A stretch of DNA of 64,000 bases from Dendrobium chrysotoxum. Lineage: Eukaryota > Streptophyta > Magnoliopsida > Asparagales > Orchidaceae. The DNA is taken from assembly GCA_019925795.1 (NCBI GenBank), contig CM034315.1, positions 7,812,001 through 7,876,000 on the forward strand, read 5' to 3'. Under the pieces are notes generated by a model. The model did no database searches. It had not been told where the DNA came from and worked only from the letters and a program-made list of their open reading frames with translations. Positions 58,280-64,000 of the stretch are shown one piece after another. How positions within the stretch are numbered: position 1 is the first letter of the stretch; each line of letters opens with the position of its first letter. Made by a program: the position numbers and the translations under genes.

Positions 58280-59218
58280 TCCTTGCTTGGGTGAGTTTTC
58301 AGAGTTGGGCAATCAGACTTCAGATACCCTGGCTTCCTGCATTCAAAATAAATAACATCAAAAGAAACTTTAGAATGTTTATTATTCTTACCTTTATTTC
58401 ACTTTTGATGATGCCTTTATTTTTTCCTTAAGAAGCTTTTAAATTATCTAATGATTAAAGCAATGCCATCATCATCAGAACCATAATGATCAGTGTCAGA
58501 ATCATTAGCCTTCAAGGCTACAGTTTTCTTCTTTTTCTTGTCACCTGCATCAAGCTGTCTTTGGTTCACTCCTTGCTCGTAAGTAATTAGTGATCCAAGT
58601 AAGTTATCAATTGAATAAATATTCAAGTCCTTAGATTCAGTAATGGTAGTAATTTTTGCATCAAAGGAAGAAGGTAAGCATCTCAAGATCTTGTTTATTT
58701 TTTCATAGTTTGTGAGTTCTCTTCCTAAGGCATGTAGGGATGTAACAATTTGTGTACACCTAGTATACATTTCAAAAATTTATTCACTAGGTTTCATGTA
58801 AAAGAGTTCGTAGTCATGAAGCAAAATGTTCAACATAGATTATTTAACTTCAGTTGTTCCTTCATATGTTATGCATAATTTGTCTCAAATTTTTTTTTCT
58901 AGTAGAACAAGTAGAGACATACATGTAATCTTCAGATTTTAAGGTACAGAAAAAATAGTTCAAATACTTAGCATTCAGTTGTGCTAAATCACTATCATCA
59001 ATTATCCATTCAGCAAAAGTGATTTCAATTTTTACGCCATTAACAGGATGAGAATGTGCAGAATATCCATCCTTAATTAAAATCCAGATACGATAATCAA
59101 TAGATTGTAAAAATATGGACATGCGAGTTTTCCAAAAATCAAAAGAAATATTATCACATAGAGGTGGTCGAGTAATTGAATAATCTTCTGCAGTGTTGCG
59201 ATTACCAAAGTTAGCCAT
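58280..59218 (-). pseudogene. Copia gag (UBN2-type), frameshifted
   Basis: Starts MANFGNRNTAEDYSITRPPL at 59218, the usual Sirevirus gag opening, with FDFWKTRMSIFLQSIDYRIW. It continues after a break near 58800 with ILRCLPSSFDAKITTITESK and LLGSLITYEQ. A degenerate zinc knuckle (ECRKPGYLKSDC) lies at about 58310-58350. Gag would form the particle; this copy is broken. Confidence 0.82.
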
Positions 59219-59263
59219 TAATCAAAATTCAAAAGTTTTTTAAAACTTAATCTTATGAATCCT

Positions 59264-59275
59264 GCTCTGACACTA
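59264..59275 (-). other. Copia primer binding site, initiator tRNA-Met type
   Basis: TAGTGTCAGAGC in element sense, the standard TGGTATCAGAGC with two changes, 2 nt from the 5' LTR. Confidence 0.75.
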
Positions 59276-59277
59276 CT

Positions 59278-61015
59278 TGAAAATTTGTGAGGGTAGTTAA
59301 ACCCTATAGATTATCCCGAGACTAACCGGGGGGGGGGGGGGGGGGGGGGGGGGGTGAATTGGTGTTTTAAAAATCCTTAAACAAAAATGAAAACTCTTTA
59401 TCTTTTTAAATATTTTAAAACTAAACAATCTTAAGCGGAAGCAGATATCAAAATCAAAGATTTCAACGCAGAGTAAATCACATAAAAGTGCAGAAATAAA
59501 ATGTGAAAAAAGTAATAAGAAAGAGCATATAGAATTTTATAGTGATTCGATCAAATCTGACCTACGTCCACTCCCAAAAATCACCCATTCTAAGTATTAC
59601 ACTGATCAGTTAGTGTCTCTCCTTTTACTCTTATAGTAAGGCGGAGAAGCCCTTACAAAATCTTTCCATCGACCCGGTGAGGCAGAGAGCCTTGAATCCT
59701 TTTTTCACCCTCCTAGTGAAGGCAGAGAACCTGAAATCCTTTTACTCCCACTTGGAGTTGGCAGAGAACCATGAGAATCCTTTTACTCTCTCTTGGAGTA
59801 GGTAGAGAACCTAACAATCCTTTTACTCCCTCCTGTAGTAGGCAGAGAATCTAGATCTGATGCTGATGATCGTCTCCCTAGAGCCACCAAGAAACCAAGG
59901 ATCGATGAAGAAGGAAGAAGACGATTGAATCCTTTCTTGGAGCAACCTTTATAAATTCCCTCACAAACTCCCCCTCATAAGATCCTCTCTCTCTCTCCCA
60001 AACTCTCCCTCTCCTTCTCTAAGCTCTCTCAGATTAGAATAGCAACAAAAGTCTTGCATAGCAGTAATTAAGAGAACTTAAATAGGAGGCTTTAAAACAG
60101 GCCTAATTTTAATTTGGTGGCAAAGATCATCCTTGATGATTCAAATATCATCCTGTATAATTAGTACAAAATAACCCTTTCAGTCAGTACGATCAACATT
60201 GCCCTGTATGATCAATTCAAGTATTTGAATGAATCGTCCCGTACGATATTTATGTCATCCTGGATGATTAGTTCACAAGTGATTATTGATCATCTAGTAT
60301 AATGAATGGCGATTAATTATCATCCCATACAACACACGGTTCGTCCAGTCTGATATAGGGGTATCGTCCAGGATGACGGTCTCCGATTGTCCTATATAAT
60401 TTAATCGATCAATTTAACTATAATTAATCCCCTAATCAAGGAATTATTTTAGGCATGATTATCATGAATCGTTCAGGATAATATGTATCATCATGTACGA
60501 TTAGAATAAATTTTGAATTATGAAATCTTACCTAAATTATGATTGGCAGCTATTTATTTCAATCTGTACTGATCGTCCTGTACGATATAAATCATCCAAC
60601 ACGATTAGTTAATCAAACATAATAATCAGGGATGCCCTAATTAGGATTTCTATTTTTAACTAATCTTCCATGATGATTTAGAATCATCCTATATGATATG
60701 ATCAAAAACAAAAAAACTCTCTAACTCATAAAATTTCTCTCCCTGAGTGTGTGTGTACAAGGTTACTTAGCTTTAGGATCCATTACAGTATATTTGACTC
60801 AAAAAAGATAAAAGATGTATTAAAAAAGAAATTACAGACTGACTCAATCTTAGTCTACTTGATCTTGAACTGATTGATGTTCCAAGTGAACCTGTAGACC
60901 TGACAAGTTAGTAAGTAAGGCAAACAAAAAATAGATATCCAAAAATAGCAGAAGTAAGGAAATAATAATATTTGATATCATCAAAATCACTGTACTTGAG
61001 ACCATATTTGCAACA
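59278..61015 (-). repeat. 5' LTR of the Copia element
   Basis: Co-linear with 51068-52887 but clearly diverged. It has a 27-base G run (59328-59354) at the same place, the same TTACTCCC...GGAGT units and the same CATCC/CGTCC palindrome array (about 60125-60700). It starts TGTTGCAAAT in element sense. Confidence 0.87.
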
Positions 61016-62204
61016 GTAGCCACAACCGCCACTTGAACACCATCATCGGTTCGTCATAGCCCGATTACCATCATCCACCACCATCACCTGGCATCTCAAG
61101 AAATATTCCTAAAGAATGATATATAGAATGTTAAAATATGAAAGTATGTTATTACACTTCATGCCCCAATTTCATATTCTCACATCAAAAATGTTATGTA
61201 TGTGTTAGTATGTCTTAGAATTTGAGCTATAGATGTATATGATGTATGTTTGATTCAAATTTTATTTGATACAGCTTTTATCTCAACCCGACCCAATAAG
61301 ACTCAGTAGTTGAACACGTCCTATTGTGTTGGCTTGCGATAAACAAACCCCAAAATCTAAGTTTTGAAAAAAAAATTCACAATCTTCATCCAAAAATTTA
61401 ACTGATAATAATAAGAATATAACTGCTAACAACATCCAAAGTACTAAAAAGAAACTCACTCACAAAAATTTTCTTTTCATTTATCATAAAAAAACATCTA
61501 TGATTACAGTGCATGGCTATAGATAAAGCTACAAAATAGAGCAACATAAACTAGCCATGACAGTACAAAAAAAAAAAAAAAACCTCTGCATACTCAAATT
61601 AGATTCTAACACTGCTACTCAATAAACCCTTTCTCTTTATTAGATCGTGAAAAATAGAAGATGAAATAATAATGAGCTAATATAGCTCAACGAGCCATTA
61701 TTATTGATCTAAATTTATTTTTTTTCTTTTATTAAACTTTTTAAAAAAAATTATCAAATATAATATAATAATTCACTTTGTGGAGCAAATCATAATAGCA
61801 TAGCAATTATCCACATATTTAAATAATAATATTGAGAAATTAAATAAACTACAATTTTATATGAACTTAATTTTACAGAACCAAATGTAAACATATTTCT
61901 CTGGTCCTAGATAGAATCTAAAGATTCTAACTCGTTATAACTCCCAATAGATAAATTTGTCCATCTTTTAGATATAATTCAAGATCCTAGTAGATAGAAT
62001 TTCAAAGAGTTTCAGATTCCTTGTATCAGACAGAATTCAAAGGACTCTGGCCTCTTATATCTCCCAACATACATTTTCACATCAAAACTTATATAAATCA
62101 ATCAATTTTACATAATTCATTGCGGTATAAAAATTAAAGTATAAAAAAACTCAGTGCAAAATCTCTCAATTTGTTATAACGATATGCAACATAACACACT
62201 ACTA
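61016..62204. other. AT-rich intergenic stretch
   Basis: The first bases continue the sequence left of the Copia insertion. No gene, repeat unit or element ends can be supported. Confidence 0.5.
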
Positions 62205-62640
62205 AGCAAAAATATACTATTTCAGAATACTGTTTCAAAACTTTAATAGTACTACAATACTATTTTTTGGGTTCATGATTATTTTATGTTCAATTAAAAA
62301 GGTGCACATTTAAAAATACATGTTGTAAAATTTTCAGAAAAATATTCAAAGTATTTAGAATCTTAATATCTATAACATACAAAAACTTACACCGTGAAAG
62401 ATTTAACAATGCAAAATTATCCCCATTTTTAGGTAACAAAAATATAAATTTAATAAAAAAATTCAAAAAATCTCCGTATTTTTGATAATTGAGATATGCA
62501 TAGGGCATAGTGTGACCTACCTAAATCCGAACAACTTTTAGAACTAGGCTGACAGTTAAAAATAACCCGAAGTAGCCCAAATCTTCTTCACTCTCTGTAG
62601 GATCTCTTCCTTTCCCTCTCTAAGCTAGCTGCCTCAAATG
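62205..62640. repeat. Dispersed repeat, copy 2
   Basis: Counterpart of 41640-42065 in the same orientation; clearly diverged. Confidence 0.6.
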
Positions 62641-63010
62641 AAAATGAATAGAATGAATAATTGTTTGGGATATTTAAAATAATCAAATTTGCTCTGACAT
62701 CACGACGCTCTTCAAAAAACGCATAGTGCTGCTGCACCCGCCGCACGCCTGAACACCAAATTAAATGCATATTTTCCTGAGACTCTCACACCGGGGCACT
62801 GCCAAACCCAGCGCAGCGGCACCACTGGGGGAAAATTTAAATTTCACGAACATGCAAACACAGACCCAAGGGGCCCACATCAGAACATATGCAAACTTTT
62901 TCATGCTTATCAAACATTCCCAAGCGCATGCACAAGTGTTTAAAATACAAAAAAATTCAAGCAATTTCCTCTTTCAAATCGGGCCAGAATATGTTGAACT
63001 GAATGCTGAA

Positions 63011-63120
63011 TCTGGAGGTGTTATAGCTTTCTTATTGCTTTCTGCAGCAGGTTTCAAGTACAAACATTCTATAAAAGCAGTGAAAAAGCAATTACTGAAA
63101 GTTATCCCAAACGAAGCCTC
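63011..63120. mobile_element. Possible degenerate foldback MITE
   Basis: The two halves are imperfectly complementary, and the right end reads CCCAAACGAAGCCTC, like the ends of the Tourist-like MITE at 48366. No clear TSD. A 129-codon frame at 62765-63154 crosses it and is probably not a gene. Otherwise 62641-63559 shows nothing else. Confidence 0.35.
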
Positions 63121-63559
63121 AAAATGTAATAGAAACTCTATTTGTCTGTGCTAATATAACTTAGGACTTTAGCCAATGTTAGCCAATGTTATTTCTTCCA
63201 TTTCAAATATATGAGCATGTAAAAGTTATATATATTTTCATATTCAATAAATGGTTCATGGTGTATTTTTTATAGCCCCAGTCATTACGTTCTGAATCAA
63301 AATCTTATTAATAAAATGAATAAAAAAAAGGAAGCCATAGTTAGTAGGACAATATAATGAAGAAAAAAAAGAGTAAAGATTTTACTCAATAAATTTTGTC
63401 ATGATATCCTTATTAAAAAATAAATTATTAAAATAAAATGTTAATTTTAAATTATTTCAGGATGCAAATAAAATATAAATTATTGTTACTATATTTATTT
63501 TAAAATAAATTCAAATATTTTAAAATAAAAAAAATTCAAAATAGTTCAGACTATTCATG

Positions 63560-63752
63560 TTGACCAATTTAGTCCCAAAATATCACGTTGCTCCAAATTA
63601 ATCTCTCGACTATATAAAATTGATCAAAATTAGTAACTCATATTATAATTATGATATAAAATTGATCTTAATTTAGTCTTCATTTTTTATCAATTTTGTA
63701 TAGTCGATGGACTAAATTGAAGCAATATTATACTTTTGGACTAAAATTGTCA
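63560..63752. mobile_element. Foldback element (~193 bp)
   Basis: Left arm TTGACCAATTTAGTCC...TTGCTCCAAATTAA...CTCGACTATATAAAATTG; right arm is its imperfect reverse complement (CAATTTTGTATAGTCGATGG ... GGACTAAAATTGTCAC). Arms are about 70 bp. TSD not determined. The last 250 bases of the window are AT-rich with no feature. Confidence 0.65.
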
Positions 63753-64000
63753 CATACAATAATATGATGATTATTTTAAAATTTAATCAATTTTAAAATT
63801 TATTCTAATAAAAAATTAATATATTTTAACCCAATTTCTCCTTATTGAGGAGCACCAATTAAAAAAAAAACTCATAATTTGCTCATCTCATCATAAAAAA
63901 AATAAAAAATTCTTCATCCTATTTTTTTGGGGATATTTAGGTCAATTAAAATAAATTCACACAGACATCACGTATGCAAACTTGCATATAAGACCTCTTG

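Larger units (their letters stand above)
51068..61015 (-). mobile_element. Sirevirus-like Ty1/Copia retrotransposon, degenerate
   Basis: 9.9 kb, minus orientation. LTRs 51068-52887 and 59278-61015, Met-type PBS, gag, coiled-coil segment, protease, integrase, RT and RNase H in Copia order. Several polypurine tracts upstream of the 3' LTR and an LCLMA motif with a coiled coil after gag point to the Sirevirus genus. The flanks are CTAGC and GTAGC, a 5-bp TSD with one mismatch. Diverged LTRs and many stops and frameshifts show it is old and inactive. Confidence 0.88.

Noticed and set aside
62765..63154. 129-codon plus-strand frame
   Set aside because: No recognisable domain; overlaps a possible MITE and low-complexity sequence.

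Overview
This is plant nuclear DNA made almost entirely of transposable elements. I recognise no host gene, tRNA or rRNA. The diagnostic contents are a plant L1-type LINE with a 3' RNase H domain, a Tat-lineage Ty3/Gypsy element with two RNase H domains, a Sirevirus-like Ty1/Copia element, and MITEs of the MULE, Tourist, CACTA and (probably) hAT types. An angiosperm is the best reading. I cannot name the species.

Layout. Positions 497-40768 are one LINE lying on the minus strand, bounded by a 17-bp target-site duplication (AGACTTCATAGGCATAT). It has been broken twice. Its ORF2 endonuclease region carries a complete 28-kb Tat-lineage retrotransposon (5501-33481, minus strand, TSD AAGAT). Its ORF1 carries a 5.4-kb solo LTR (34208-39610, plus orientation) of a diverged relative of that element. 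Without the two insertions the LINE is about 6.8 kb. The Tat element has giant LTRs of about 6.9 kb that are nearly identical, an intact fused gag-pol ORF of 2,985 codons, a tRNA-Arg-type primer binding site, and about 4.9 kb of repeat-rich noncoding sequence between integrase and the 3' LTR. It is the youngest element here and the only one that still looks able to code.

Positions 40769-51067 are AT-rich intergenic sequence with minisatellites and a series of small elements: a MULE-type MITE with 9-bp TSD, a hAT-like MITE, a 120-bp Tourist-like MITE, a 293-bp mini-CACTA and a scrap of Copia reverse transcriptase. Positions 51068-61015 are an old, decayed Sirevirus-like Copia element (minus strand, LTRs about 1.8 kb). 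The rest, to 64000, is AT-rich sequence with a dispersed repeat and foldback elements.

The most interesting signal is not a protein. The giant LTRs and the 3' noncoding region hold many inverted repeats that look like RNA structure. Several are supported by paired (compensatory) base changes between copies: a U5 hairpin shared by the full element and the solo LTR with an identical loop and three changed base pairs, a closed multibranch fold in U5, three tandem units of about 290 bp downstream of integrase, and three tandem units in the solo LTR. A module of roughly 0.7-0.9 kb upstream of the 3' LTR is also shared between the Gypsy and the Copia element, which belong to different superfamilies. 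All folds and alignments were made by eye, so they are hypotheses for a covariance test.
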